Below, in pieces: positions 1 to 14,300 of a stretch of DNA of 64,000 bases (within the stretch, counting starts at the first letter, position 1; every line of letters starts with the position of its first letter). Source of the DNA: Cardinalis cardinalis (Eukaryota > Chordata > Aves > Passeriformes > Cardinalidae). The position numbers were made by a program, and so were the translations under genes. A model generated the notes under the pieces. It saw only the letters and a list, made by a program, of their open reading frames with translations, did no database searches and was not told the origin of the DNA. The stretch spans positions 2,931,750-2,995,749 of the forward strand of contig JACDOX010000040.1 in NCBI GenBank assembly GCA_014549065.1, read 5' to 3'.

Positions 1-2120
1 CACTACTGTTTCTTGCCTGTGCTTCTCATCTTGCAGTCCTGCCTTGGAGAATGGTTTTTGTGTTGGATAGCAGAGAGAGAGGAGTAGGGGTTTTGTTTGG
101 TTTTGGGTTGGTTTGTTTGTTTATTTAGTTTGTAAGCACTGAATTTAACTAAAATTTCTTGCATAATACACATTCTGCTGTATATTTACACTACATGAGG
201 AGATGTTCAACAAATGCTCCCTGTAGTTACGAGTAGGGGGCAGTGAGCTTTGTAATGAGCTTTTNGAAATCAGCAGGACTTCCTTCTGCAGGAGTTCATT
301 CTACCCTTGACATTTTAGTTCTGGCAAAACAGAAATAAATGTATTTTCAGTTTGCAAACATCTCTTAGGGGAAAAGTCTGCTTTGAATTGCTAGTACTAC
401 CATGGCAAAACNTAATGGCATCTTCAAAGTGACATCAAAGGATTTGTACTATACAGGAAAAAGGTAGTGAATCCTTCTTAAAGGCAGTTGTTTAAAAATA
501 GTGGAGGTTTTTTGTCCATAAAACTTTTTAAAACTGTGATTTAACACTCTCATTGCAACTACTATGGTGACATAAGAATAATAATTTCCCCTAATTTATC
601 TTCCAAAATTANCTGAATTGGTTTCTCTAAGCAATTCACTTTAATAAAACTCACTNACTGGGGAAGTGTTCTCAGAATAGGAATATTTTTAAGGCTAGAT
701 AAAGATCTTACTGTGGGGTTTTATTTCTCACTAATTGGGTGAATCTCATTGATGTTCTTTTCAGTTAGACAAGTGTTTTGAATTTTGGGTTTTTGATTAA
801 TAGATGTTATGTTATTTATGGAACTTTTCTACAACAGAATTTCTTTCATGGGTTGAGATTTTTGTATGCTGTGTATTAGTATTTGAAGTGTACAGTGTAT
901 ACAAAACATTGAAAGGAAAAATGGAGTGTAAAGATGACTCATGACTATGTACAAATAGTTGATTAATTCTATAAAATCAATACAACAGTCTTAGCTGAAT
1001 TTTGTTCAGAGAGAATAGACTGACAGTAAAGTTTCTTAATATTTTTTAAAAGACATACCTCCAACATCTTATGGGAGTGGTTCCTGCTAGTACCCACTCA
1101 TAAACATTTAAAAAAATTATATGAGAAACTTCAGCATTGTGTGCACAAGAGAACATGTTTCTAGAGAGTGCACAGAGCACTGCCTGAAGTACTGCTTGGA
1201 TGTATTGTTATAATGTGCACAGGGAGCCTCTTTAAAGAAGAGGATTCAGGGACATCTGCTGAAGAGGCCCACTCATCTTCATAGAGTGTTCTGTTTGAGT
1301 CTTTTTACGGAAAAGTTATCTTTTCTTGTGAATTCAGATTTGATTGTAANTATTTGAGTTGATTGTTAGGGTGTAACCTTAAAACACCATGCCAAGAGCA
1401 GGTTCTCCAGAAGGTGCACAGCAGCTGAAGCACTGCATGGATATGAGATTTTCTGTGGGCTAGTACTTACTTATAATAGCAATAACTTTATGTATATTTT
1501 AGAAAATGTTTTTTAAAAGCATATCTTTATAAATGTATATTTATATAAATAACAAGATAGTAAACATACAAATAATGTTTGAACGTTTTCTCCACAATGA
1601 GGACGACTGTAGATCTATTCATAAATGGAAAGCATCACTTGTGGCACACTTTAATGNCAGAGTCACAGCATAGTTTCTGCTTTTCAAAACAATATTATTT
1701 ATATTAACTTGAGGGACATTTCATTTTCTTCCAGGAGGAAGTTATGCAAAGAGCAGGAAAATGTGATTCTGTTGCCTAATGCTTTATATTGCCTCTTCAG
1801 TGAAAAGAAAGGAAAATGTTTTTGCTATTTTAAAAATAAATTTAAATAACAAAATGCTTTAGAGTCATGTTTTTGTGATCCACAGGAGGTTAAATCCATT
1901 GACTCTGCAGAGAATTTTCGTTCTTAATGCACTGCAATTAGGATGTTTTCTCCAGAGTTAAGTCAGAGCAGTGTTAATCAGTTGTGTATAGTGGCTTAAA
2001 ATACCATTATTGCAGCAGTGGTATTGAATAATAAATGACCTGCATAATATGCATCTGTGTGATTCAAATTTTAATTTTCTTTATTTTGCCCAATGAAAGA
2101 AAGAGGTTTTTGAACTAGTC

Positions 2121-2275
2121 TTTAAAAAAAAAAACTTTTTCTTTTCTGGGCTTCTTTCTTTTCTTTTTGGTTCTTGTGGGGGTTTTTTTGTTTTTTTGTT
2201 TGGTTTTTGGGGGTATTTTTTGTTTTGGTTTGGTTTTTGGTTTGATTTTTTTGTTGTTGTTATTTATTTCAGTTT
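2121..2275. repeat. T/G-rich low-complexity block
   Basis: About 150 bp of T runs interspersed with GG and GGG, including GGGGGTTTTTTTG-like and GGTTTGGTTTTTGG words, inside TMCC3 intron 1. Confidence 0.85.
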
Positions 2276-5200
2276 TTGTAGATCATGAAGTATGGCCAAA
2301 GTTTTGATTATTGGTGGCTCAATCTTCATGCANTTCTCTGCCTTTGGGGTTATTTTTGGTTTGGGTACAAATACAAGCCTTAGATATCAGGTGTGGAGCC
2401 AAAGCATGCACTCATATGTGTAATGTGGCAAATAGTGAAAGTGTATATAAGTAATGAAGGTTTGATAAAATAAAGTTGCTTTCTCAAGAGATACACTAGT
2501 TGTTGTGGAGAGGTAAATAAGCTGCTTAGTCATGTAATGTAGTGAAGACCCTATATCTTGATTAAACCCTTTATATAAAAAATGAACTAAAACTCCTGGG
2601 TATAGGCAGTGCTGCTGTTGTAACAGATATGTATTTTTGAGATTTGACTTTGTCAGCCCAGCAAGGAGAGATGCAGGGCAGGGGGAAAAGGAAGAAGCCG
2701 GCAGGCTCTTTTAAGTAAGCAGCTCAGTTCACGTACAGGACAAGATGTGATTGTTTATATGCTCAGGATGTGCTGCTGCTGCATCAACGCAAATGAAAAG
2801 ATCCTAGGCCTGATGGAGCTATTGTTCTCTTGTTTATAAACAGAAGTTTTGCCACGGTTTAAACAAACAAAATCCCCAAGTCTTGAGTCTTTTGCCTCTG
2901 ATGGCCAGTCTATATGGATTTAGAGTGTTTTGTATCTCAGTGGTAATACTTTCAAAATTCCCTGCTACTATAAAGCCTTAATTTTCCTGTTACAAAATAG
3001 GTCTTATGTAATGTTGCCAGCTCAAAGCAATAAAAGTCATGAATTAGATAGACCAAAATCAGCATTGAGCTGTGGGGTTGATTTTTGTAGGGGTGTAAAT
3101 TACATATTTAAAATTTCCTTAGAGTTGTCTTTGTTTTGGGGCAAAGGAGGACTTGGTTGGTTGTTGACTGTGAAGTTAGATNTGGGAGTTATTCCTCTGT
3201 AACTGAAGGCTAGAAACTTCATAGTATTTCCTGGAATTCTCTTGTATGATTGTACAGTTCCAGGAGCTGGGATTTCAGAAAATGCTTAGACCATCTGAAT
3301 AGCAATGAAATTAAGAGCTGACTGTGAAACAGAAAGAACCAGGTGGAAGGAGAAGGTGACCTGCTGCAACTTTATCAGTGTGGAATAATTTGTGATGATA
3401 AGTTAGACAATGCAGTGATACAAAGGAAAGCACACTCTAAATCACAAGTGATGAGAGATCAGAAGCATATGCTGTAACTGTGAGAAGTGATTAGTCATAG
3501 CAGGTATGTAGCTGGCTTTTTATCAAATTCTCATTCATGGAAAAGGATTTAGTAATTGAAAATGTGTAGCTGGCTGACTTTTCACAGAATGTTTCACAGT
3601 AGTCTGTAAAATTTCATTATTGCCATCTATTCAGACATCTTTTGAAAAAGAAAGCTTAATACTGAATGGGAGGGGAAGAATAAATCCATAAAAGCTGGGA
3701 AGAGGGAAGGGACAGCACCTATTAGAAACACTAAAAGTAAGTTGAACAATTAATCTAGAAGGAATACGAAATGACTGGCCTCACTCTTCAAAACTGTCAT
3801 CCCCACACTGTTTTGTAGTGGTGGAACTTTGATGGGTTTGTGTCATGGGAAAGGCACTCTCCTTCACAGGGAATAGGAGTGCAGGCTTCTTACAAGCACT
3901 GCTTGATGGAGCCNCCCTTTGAGCACCTGGAGCTCCCAAGCAATTCCTGATGTTGCTGTGTAAACCTGAGAGAGAAGGAACATGCACGTGAGTACATTTA
4001 TTTTGATCTGAGTTGGGTNTTTTATTGACTTGTTTTTAATTAATGGTGCTTATCTAAAGAGGANGACTAATCTGAAGCAAAATAGTTAACCAAGGGGTCT
4101 GGAATCTACCTTTTGCCTGCTTAAGAAACTTAAGCTCAGTAAATGTGAGCATTGGTTCACCACTCTATTTTTTCTCTAGTCAGGACAGTGATTTTTATTC
4201 TTTTCTTCTTCACATGACTGCTGGACAGTAAATGGGAAATAACTTGCCTACTTTTATAGAGGCATGTTGTTTTCAGATTTCAGTGTCTAGGCACAGAAGT
4301 TGTTTATATTGGAACCAGTTTGCTTATGTCAGTTTTGTGTTACCAAAAAACTTGGAACTGGACTGAGTGTGAGTTATGATACTGGAGACTTTTCAGTGGA
4401 TGTTCTTGGGNTCTGAAGGAGCTGGTGTTACCAGTGAAGGAGAAAACTGCCTCTTCCCCCCATTGTTCTCTTCTCCCATTGGTCTAATTTGAAATAGTAC
4501 CATATCTAAATACTTATNTACACACAAGCTGTGACCTAGAAAATTTGGCTTTAGTTTAGTCCTTTAAATANAAATTAGAGAAAAGGTTCTTTCTGGGATA
4601 TTTCTGGTTTAAAATGAGCGTGCCTGTAGGATTTGAGGCAAACCAACTTTGGTGTGAAGTTGACTTGGAGTTTGGATCACAGGTTATGCATGGATATTTG
4701 GCCTTGACCAGATTAGATCAAGAGAGTAAAAGCTGTATTTCTAGACACACCAGAACTTCTGTGCATGTGCTTTCTTGCAATTGCTTTCTGCAGAGTTTGT
4801 TTTATAGCATGTTCAACTTTGCGTAGTTTTTTTAATTTTGGGGGTATTTTTCATTTAAACAAAAATTGCAAGTACATGTGTATCTTTCTTGAGGTGCCTA
4901 TACCTAAGAGTCTTAACTCTGTGGTGCTAATGAATTAAAATGGAGGGAAAGATAGGTGATCAAACAGACCTTGAGAAGGACTGGATTNAACAGCTGATGT
5001 CTTGCCTAGGATGCTTAGTAGTTTAGTCTGTATCTGAGGTCTTGCTGCAGTATCTTAGTAGAAAAGCTGAATTTTTATAATTACCAGACTGTGTTGGCAT
5101 AGTGCAGAAAATGTTCAAAAGGATTCAAATCTCTACAGCCTACTCTGCTCCTATTTGATCCTTACTCATGGAATAGTGTTGTAGTTTCTCAGCCTTTGAA

Positions 5201-8067
5201 TATTGAAGGGCAGATACTTGCCAAAGGGCATCTGGGATTATCTTTGACTCCTACCTGGAATAACACCTAATGTATGTTAGTGAGATGCCTTAGAGCTTCA
5301 ATGGTTTTTTGAGGGGAGGTGGAGAGTAAATAGGTAATAGAGGAATTGTTGATGATGAAAGAAACACCTTCAGTTACTTGACTCCATCAGCATTTGCCAG
5401 GTGGTNTCAGACAAATCACCCAGGATCTTCCATTACCCAAGTAAAAAGTAGAAACACGTTTTGCTGACTCCCTCCATTCCCATATACTCTCAACCCTCTG
5501 CATGATAATTAGCATGGTATTCTGAGTATAGGTACTTCTAGATATTAAGTAACTCTGTAAAGAAACACAAGCAGAAGGTGTTTTGCTGTAACATACTGTA
5601 CAAAAATGTTGGGGGCTGATTTTACATAACTTTAGATGTTTTATGATGATTTAGNTCTATTTTTAAGACTTCCATGAAGGCTTCTCAAGTGGATTTTAAA
5701 AGGAACAGTGAACTTGAAAGAGATGGTGAAAGTCTCTCCCCAAATATATTTTTGCTTTGGAATATACCGAAACCTTACTAAAACTCCCTCTGCATGTTNT
5801 TTTACCCATTGGAACACCTGTGCTTCTGGCATATGCATATTTCTGATAAAAAGAGAATTGTTCCTGATGACTTTTTTGCTATTACCAAATTCTAAGAGCT
5901 GTGAAGCTGCCTTAATCTGATTTTGTATGCTCCTTACGGGATTCCGTTTCTAACATTCATCAGAAACTCTTTCAAGATAGACTTAAATTGTCATCATAAG
6001 CTTTTGTTTAGCTTGCACAGCTATGACTGGTGGTGGTAATTAGGTTTTTTAGAGAAAGAACAAGAAGAAAACACCTGTAAACTGAGCCTATTTAAATAAG
6101 TATATCATTTTGTGTCTTCGTGGTTTGTTTCTGTTAGTGAGGCAACCCAAAGGAGCAGGCTTTCTGGAGCCTGATGGATGTATATACATCTGTCTTGTAA
6201 ATGCTTTTTATTCNGTATGCTTTTTAAAGGTACTTTTTAAAAGAGCATAAAAGAAATCTATGACCTAAAGAGTAGAGTTCCGTTTGATACCTTTAACATA
6301 GAGGGCTTATGTCTCACTTGTTACTGGAGAGCCATTGGCACAGTCAGTGGAACCCAGCATGGGATTCATCTGAGCAGCCATGGGATGTGAGTTGCACTAG
6401 GGTGGGCTGCATGCTCTTTGTGTTCTATTCACTATGGATTTTTTCTCCTAGATGGATCACACCCAGGATCCATGGGGAAGAAATAAAGTCTTCTAGGTCT
6501 GCTTTATATTTTCCAGTAGGAAGATTCAATGACTAATCTCTATAGACCATTAAACACAATATTTTCACCTGTTCANCAGATTCTGTCCATGTGGAATCTC
6601 TTTCCAGCAGTCTTGCCTGTGGTATTGGGGAACGTGNGTCCTACTGTGCTCTGGGCTCATTGTCAGCATGGTCTGCAGGTCTGACCTTGGTGCTGCTTTT
6701 GTAGACAGGTAGTGAAGAAACATGTGCATCGTTATGATGCCAACGAATCCCTACCCTTGCTTCCATGAGCACTATAGTGCTCTGAATGCTTCTTTTTGAA
6801 TGGCAGGCTGCCTGCTAATCAGCCCTCCACTTCACATTCAAGACAGAAAGTAAACCTGACAATTCATGTGCAGTGAAGGGTTCCCAGCATTGCACCTGTG
6901 TTCATTGCACCAAGAATGGTAAATGGTGATTTTGCTATCCTTTTGAAATTCTGGACCTGGATAGCATGGTCAGGCAGCTGGAGATTTTCTTGGCTCCCTG
7001 GAAAAAGTGGGGCTGGGGCTTTATCTCTGAGAGTTACCTATCTCATTCATCTGTGATGCTGTTCTTAAGAGCTNATGTTCACTGTTCTTAAAAGCTCATA
7101 TTTCAGCAGCACAAACATTACTATTAGTTCTCAACTGGATTGTAGTGAAGTGTGTGTGTGAAGTGCTCCATAAAGTGCAGTGGTCTCTCTCCAAGGCCCA
7201 GGTGTCTTTTTTCACACTAACATTAGCTATGGCTATCCCAGGACTACATGCAAATTGGTTTTTTTCCCGTTTTTTTCCTAGAAGACAGATTGAGGGCATG
7301 TCTCTGGTATTTCCTCAGACTATGGGCTAGTGCTTTGACTTCCTGTCTACCTAGTGGTACCACATGTTTCAGGACTGCTGCTTCTCATCTACTGCTAATG
7401 TNCAGCTCCCTATTAATTGCCATTATATGAGATATGTACGATGATTCTTTTTTCTTAAAATGCTTCTCACTTCCAAAAGGATGGCTCATCCATTTTAACT
7501 GTTGGGCCTGCTACTGTATGTAAACATAATTTTCTCTCAGCAACCACAATGAAAATCTTAAAAAAATAAAATAAAAAACCCATCTCTCAAAAACTTCTTT
7601 GCTATTAACAGCTTGGTGACCCTGTGAGATGCTAGGGACCCAGGAGTCACAGAAGGAACAATGGCAGGGATTGCATTCCTCATTTCTTCCTGTAGCATAG
7701 CTGGAAGAGCACTCACACAGTTTGAAGGAGATGCCATTCAGTCTCCTGCCCTGGGAGGATTTCAGCATCCCAGCAGAGGGCACCAGTACCTGCAGGGATG
7801 AGGAAGCATCTCAGACTCCTATTGGCAGTCTTGTGCTCGGTGTAAAGAATGAGGCATTTGATACAGCAGGAATTCTTCTCATCACAGGATGAGACTTGCA
7901 ACAAGAAGGATTTGGGGTAGGATTTGAAGATGGAAATCTGATGTTTGGGGTAGCATTAGTGCTGAGTTATAAAACAATCACGAATGGATCACCAAGGTAG
8001 AAGAAAGGTGAAAGGCCATTTGTCTAGACATACCTGACTGTCCCACTGTCTGCTTGCTTCTGGTTTA

Positions 8068-8140
8068 AAATAAACAAGCCAAAAACCCCTAAACCTCACG
8101 AAACCAAACCAACCAGCCCCCCACCTAAAAAAGAAATAAC
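8068..8140. repeat. A/C-rich low-complexity block
   Basis: AAACAAGCCAAAAACCCC and ACCAAACCAACCAGCCCCCC type sequence; the opposite-strand counterpart of the T/G-rich blocks. Confidence 0.75.
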
Positions 8141-10418
8141 TCCACCCATACTACACGTCCTCTCCCAACAAAAAGGTGTACTGCATCAGCCGAGGATTTC
8201 AAGAGCCTCTGTTGCTTGACCCAGCCTTGCAACACCATGGCAGAGGACACCTGCCATTTTGTCCAAATAAAATCAGACAGAAAAATATGTTGGATATATT
8301 TTTTGCACTCTTAGTGAGCTCTCAATCCAGTAAGTAAAACCTTCTGCTAGCAGTGTTTTGGGAATTTAAACACAGTTATTTTCTAAACTTTGCTGAATTT
8401 GAACTGACCCTGTGGTTGGTTTTATTCAAGAGCAGATTTGCCCCATGCTAACAGATTTCCTCATGTCCAGAAGCACGGCAGCATTCAGCAGATGTATTCC
8501 TTCAAGGGTATTGTTCTTTTTATCTGTATTGCTTTTGTGACCTTGAAGTTACAGGAAGGCAGAGAAGGCTGACCAATAGAGAGCCCTGTGAGGGAGGNGA
8601 CATAAGGGAAAAGGGATCTGGTTTGGGCTTGTATCCAATTATTACAATACATTTCTAGACTATTTTTTACTGAGGAAGTAAACATTGCTGTGTAAAGGTT
8701 AGATATATACCCACCCATTCCTGGAAGTTATGTACAACTTGTTCTGAGTGACATCAGTGATAGATCTGTTTTGTGTGTGTATACAATTTTGTGACTAATT
8801 ACAGTATCATTTTGTGCCAAAGCTTATTTAAANATGTCTTAGGTTGTTTCAAGAAATTCTTGTTGTATACTGAGCATTTGGATCAATGCCAATTGTTTTT
8901 AACAAACTGGTAAATTGTAGATCTTTTAGGCCACAACACTGGTTTAATCCCTGGGATAGAGTCTGAGTCTTAAAGATCATCATTAACCAATATTCTCCAA
9001 AAGAAATTGTCAACTCCAGACTTTCAATATGCATTTTTCAAGTGCTTTTTTTTTAGGTATTGGTGAAGGTGAATTTTTATGTTAGCTGGTTTGTGCCCTG
9101 AGTGGTACAGTAGCAAAAGAAATATCAAAAAAGTCCCCACTGTAATTCTTGGTAGCCTATAAGGAAAATAATATAAATAAATAATATAAAGTAGCAGAGA
9201 TGCAAAGAGATTTTCACTAATGCGTCGTCAAGAGATACTTTAATTAATTTACTTCTGCCTTGTTTCTGCAATAGTCTTGCCTGAGGAATTATGTTGGTTT
9301 CCTCTGGTATAAAAGCTCTGGAAACCCATTATGGCTGGAGCATTTGTTAAGCAGTCTCTACAGACATGACACTGTGGCAGCTGCAATGAAATGCACTTTC
9401 TTTGTCACACAGGCTAAACCAAGATGATAATAAGGATAAAGCTATTTTGTTTAGATCATTCTTCTCATACCTTCCCCATAACTTTGAGTTTATATAAGGA
9501 AACACTTTCAATGTCTTGAATCAGACTATCTTGTCTTTCTGTTGAGAAAGATAAAATGATCTGTTGTGGTCGGTGTTGTGACTGAGTTGCCTAATTGTTT
9601 TTGTTGTGCTTCCAGAGAGGCTTTAAGGTGTACAGATCCTATACTTGACTGAATGCAATTTTCTTTCCCGAGTTTCTGCCTGCCCACTCAGTGAACTTCC
9701 TATTAAAACAGAATTAGCACAGCAGATCAAGTTGTTGAGCACCTTCATCAAGCTGGAAAGTCAGATACTGGCCAATTCTTTCTCTATGCTCTCTGCTTTA
9801 AAAAGCAACAGTTGCTTCCATCTTGCAGCATATACTAAATTTTCAGGAGCTTTCTTTCCGCTAGTTATGCAAAAACTTGGAATTATGAAAGGAATTNGAA
9901 TGGGATGTATCAAAAAAAGGCATTAAACCTGGGAAAACATATGGAATAGTATACAGTGTATAGCACTGCTGTAGAGGGAAAAATCTGGTTGCATCTCCAT
10001 TGATGTTTTACTAATTCTAAGAGGAAAAAATGGAGTGATTATCAGCCATGATCTCTTTGAAGCTCTTAATAATAAACNATATAGTTAGGAACCTTTTCTA
10101 ACTAGGTGTTATTCTCATTTTGTGGAAAACAGTAAGTGATTCTGAAAAGCTTACAGTGATTCTATAAGCCATTCTGAATTATTTTCTCTCTAATTCATCT
10201 TTATTTTAAGAGAGACAAGCAGTTCCTTAGACTGTTTATTAACCTGTAGAAGTCAAGAAAAATGCTGCTTAATTTCAACAAAAACTTTATTATGCTTTGC
10301 TAATATAAGCTACTTTATATTGTGTACTTGATGTAATTATATGTGGAAAAGTAAACTGGATGTTGAATTTTAAAAAATAGAATTCAAATTACATTTACCT
10401 CTTTTTCTTTTCTCTCAG

Positions 10419-11317
10419 GTGGAAAGACATGACATGAATACCCTGAGTCTACCACTTAACATCCGCCGTGGAGGCTCTGATACCAACCTGAACTTTGATG
10501 TACCAGATGGGGTCCTAGAATTTCACAAAGTCAAACTCAATGCAGATAGCTTGAAACAGAAAATCCTCAAGGTTACAGAGCAAATCAAGATTGAACAAAC
10601 AGCTCGAGATGGAAACGTGGCTGAGTATTTGAAACTGGTGAACAGTGCAGACAAGCAGCAGGCTGGGCGCATTAAGCAAGTCTTTGAGAAAAAGAATCAG
10701 AAATCTGCCCACTCCATTGCCCAGCTGCAGAAGAAATTGGAACAGTATCACAAAAAGCTCAAGGATATTGAACAAAATGGATCTTCCAAAGCTACCAAGG
10801 ATACTTCCAAAGATAACTTGAAAGACGTTCAACATGGAAAGTCTCGTAGCACTGGGCATGGAGCAGAGAGCAGCAAGTCAGGTGTGCCAGGTGTATCTCT
10901 GACACCCCCTGTCTTTGTTTTCAGCAAGTCCAGAGAGTTTGCCAACCTGATCCGAAACAAATTTGGTAGTGCAGACAACATTGCTCATCTCAAAAATACC
11001 CTGGATGAATTTCGGCCAGAAACAAGTTCTAGAACCTACGGGGGCAGTGCCACCATTGTTGCCAAACCAAAATATGTTAGTGATGATGAATGCTCAAGTG
11101 GGACCTCTGGATCAGCAGACAGCAACGGGAATACTTCCTTTAGTCCTGCTGTGGCAAGCACCCTGGACAGCCAAGGAAAGCTTTCCATGATTTTGGAGGA
11201 ACTAAGGGAAATCAAGGAGACACAGTCCCAATTAGCTGATGATATTGAGAATTTGAAAACCCAATTTAAAAGAGACTATGGCTTTATTTCTCAGATGCTA
11301 CAAGAGGAAAGATTTAG
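10419..11317 (+). CDS. TMCC3: TMCC3 large coding exon (visible residues 1-299)
   Basis: The CAG acceptor lies at 10416-10418 after a pyrimidine tract, and a GT donor follows at 11318. The 899-nt exon ends with two bases of an Arg codon completed by the next exon. It encodes the motifs RGGSDTNLNFDVPDG, QAGRIKQVFEKKNQKSAHSI and SREFANLIRNKFGSADNI, all strongly conserved in TMCC proteins, then a Ser/Gly-rich linker and the start of the second coiled coil. Compared with my memory of human TMCC3, the linker near residues 130-150 is a few residues shorter. Confidence 0.96.
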
Positions 11318-14300
11318 GTATTTTTTTAACTATTCTCTTGAAATTACTTTTGAATGGGTATAGAAACTATTTGGAAAGCATGTGTGTGTGAGAGAGAGAC
11401 ATTTCAGAAGGAAGAGGAAAAAATAATTCCAATCAATATCTAGTACCAACATGTTTAATTCCTTCCAACAACTGAAAATACACGTAGAATATTTATATTT
11501 TCTATCAAATGATGTAGTGCCCTTTGCTTTTTGTCAAAGGCTGGTCAGAAAACTCTCCCCTCTGTCCATACTTTTTATGTGAATTANATGAGTACTGCGT
11601 GTAGGAGATGCCAATGGTTTTGTAGCTGGTGGAAGGATTCCCATCTAATGTGACTCAAAAAAGCTGATCAGTCTGTGGTGTAGCAGAACTGACTGATAAG
11701 TATACCCTTGACTCTTAAGTACCTTGTCCAAATACTTCTCACACACATTGCTATCTTGTGGATGCAATGTCACCTTGTACCCTGGTGTAACACACACTGG
11801 GAGATGTAGATTGAAGTGCTGTAGCACAACTTCATCTTGCATTTGCTACATGACAATTAATTCCTTTTTCGTCCTCTGTGAGAAGTGGATGATATGTTCT
11901 ACAGAGGGCTTTCACCTGCTCTACCTATATCCCATTTTGCCTATGGCTTGTTAAGGTGACAGTAAATTCTTGAAGTCTTTACTATGCCAGTGGGCAAAAT
12001 CTTGGTATGAAGGGCAGTATTTCATGTCTCCTTTGCTTATAGCTCTTGAAATACAATCAAAGGGTTGATATCATGTGGTAATATAGGGAGGAAAGAACAA
12101 TGAAAGGCCTGCTGAACTTCTGACTTGGTTTCAGGAGAAGGCAGAGTGGCCTTTTCTGACAGCTCTCTGCCAGTGAAATCTCAAGCCTCCTGCTACCCAT
12201 TTCTAAACAATTTTGCCTCCATCATTTTTGTGCTGACTGCAGTGTTTGCCTGTTTGTGTGTTAAATCGAGTGACAAACTCACAAAAAAAAATTTGTAGTT
12301 TGCTGGTAGTTTACTTGAACTGCTTTACCATGTAGAAATATGCCAAAACAGACTGTACATAAATGGCAGAACCCTGCAGTTGTGTATGAGAGAGAACATA
12401 TTTTTCCTGTCATTGCTGGTGAGCTATTAACTGGCTTAAACTTACTTATGAAGCCATATCTTCTTGGCTAAATGAAGAGTGAAAAATGTGAGTTGGATAT
12501 CCTTAGGCACTGTTTATATTTCATATAATTTGCCAATTATGTACAAATATTTGCTTTTTAGCACCTACTGCCAGCAAGAAACATTCAGAAAAGGCTTTCA
12601 GATTGCTGAATAAATGTTTATGGGAAGTTTGCAAAGTTTTTACTGATTTCTATATNTGCTTTGTAATGCCAGTCAGATGAATTCACCGTATGCTGAGAAA
12701 TTACCTTTTAAAATGTGCAATTGTTTTCATGATTTGCATTACTTGAATGGAAGGNACTAAATTTAGACTTCTTTTCCTAATAAGATATGAAAGATTGGAA
12801 GACCAGCTAAATGACCTCACTGACCTTCATCAACATGAGACAGCAAACTTGAAACAAGAGCTAGCCAGCATAGAGGAGAAGGTGGCATATCAGGCCTATG
12901 AGCGATCACGAGATGTTCAGGTACTTATTTTCCTTATCATAATCTTTTAACATTTTGTGGAGATCTTGTACCATGAAACACTTGCATTTTTCTGCATATT
13001 TTAAAANAAGGAATATGGGAAAATATGTAAGCTTTGAAGATGTTTGTAAGCTTAAGAACATGTTTTCTCTGTTTTAAGGGGAAAACCCAGCACATTGAAG
13101 CAGTGACAGTCTCCATTTGTTTCTCTGGATTCAGGAATTTTTTTTCTGCTGAAACTGATGATATGACCCAGGCAGACTTGTGGTGGGAGAGTGACTTGTT
13201 TTAATTTCTTTCACAGAGGAGGAAGGAATCAAGTCTCCTTGTATTGTATGACATAACACTTCTGACAATGTCCTGACATAAACTTCTTACTCAGACTTTG
13301 AGCTTAGGGTAAAAAGTAAGAGAAGTAGACTTGTAGACTTGCCAGTTNTAATTAAAGAGTTTTAAGCCATAGTCACAACAACTTCTATAATCAAAGCTAT
13401 GGGGTGTTTTCACCTTAGTGATCAGTTGTAGTCATGTCTGACTTCNGTCAAAAACCAGTATTAATGTCTACAAGTATGTCCTGACAGCATGTAGTTACGT
13501 ATGTGCTTGAATATTTTATACAACACAAGCACTTACATAATGCATAATATTTCCACTCAAAGTCTGAGGAAGTGTAAAAAGTGGTGAAAACACAGTTGTG
13601 CCTTACCTATTCATGAACAGCTGAGGAATGCTCAAAGACTGTCTACNTATTGGCCCACATGGTAAAAGAACCTAAAACCTGACCTGTATACACCTGTGCT
13701 TACATTTCCAAACAGAGAGAGTGCAGGCAGCAGGATGATCAGAGTTTCCTAAATGTGAAGTGAATTAGGAAGCTCCTGGGAACAGAGTGGGAAAGGGATG
13801 GTACTGAATCTAAGCATATCATGGGTTTCATTGTAGGTTTAAACAAGAGAGGTGTCTCACAGATTTAAAGAAAAGAGGACTCCTTTCTGTGAAGGCATCT
13901 CGAGGATGTAAAAACATAATGAAACCTGAGTTGTCCAACAGAAGGGCTGTGAAATATTCCCTAACTCATTAGCAGAATCCTGGAGGGGTGTCAGAGAGTT
14001 TTAAAAGACTCCTGGAAGGGTGTCAGAGACTCCTTAATGAAGTGCTATGTTGACGCAGCCTTGTTTCTTTTATCTCTGTACAGTTGGGCCCATTTAAACC
14101 TATCTCTCAGGGGCTTTGGAAAATTAGCAAAAATAGAGTAAAAGGATTTAAGCTCTGGATATTTTGAGTAACAGCCTAACTGTCACTAAAGGATGTGCAG
14201 ATAGTTTTAAAGACACATGCAGCTTCTCAATGCAGAGCTGCAGGTATCAGACTTTAGTAGCTGGACTTTCTCTAAAGCGGCACATGACAATCTGAGGATA

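Larger units (their letters stand above)
1..10418 (+). other. TMCC3: TMCC3 intron 1 (3' part), no exon recognised
   Basis: AT-rich non-coding DNA upstream of the first recognisable TMCC3 coding exon. It ends in a pyrimidine-rich tract and CAG acceptor immediately before 10419. All open frames here are short (under about 95 codons), hold no recognisable domain and are not supported by splice signals. The stretch contains a T/G-rich low-complexity block near 2.1-2.3 kb and an A/C-rich block near 8.1 kb. The family's short N-terminal exon was not found, so it is expected further upstream, outside the window. Confidence 0.75.

Noticed and set aside
10419..10421. GTG at 10419 as a TMCC3 start codon
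   Set aside because: It is the first codon after a strong splice acceptor; the homologous protein has Val here, preceded by an upstream exon.
10515..10859. 114-codon open frame antisense to the TMCC3 large exon
   Set aside because: It is a reverse-strand shadow of the conserved TMCC3 coding sequence; the hydrophobic look comes from complementing Lys/Glu-rich codons.
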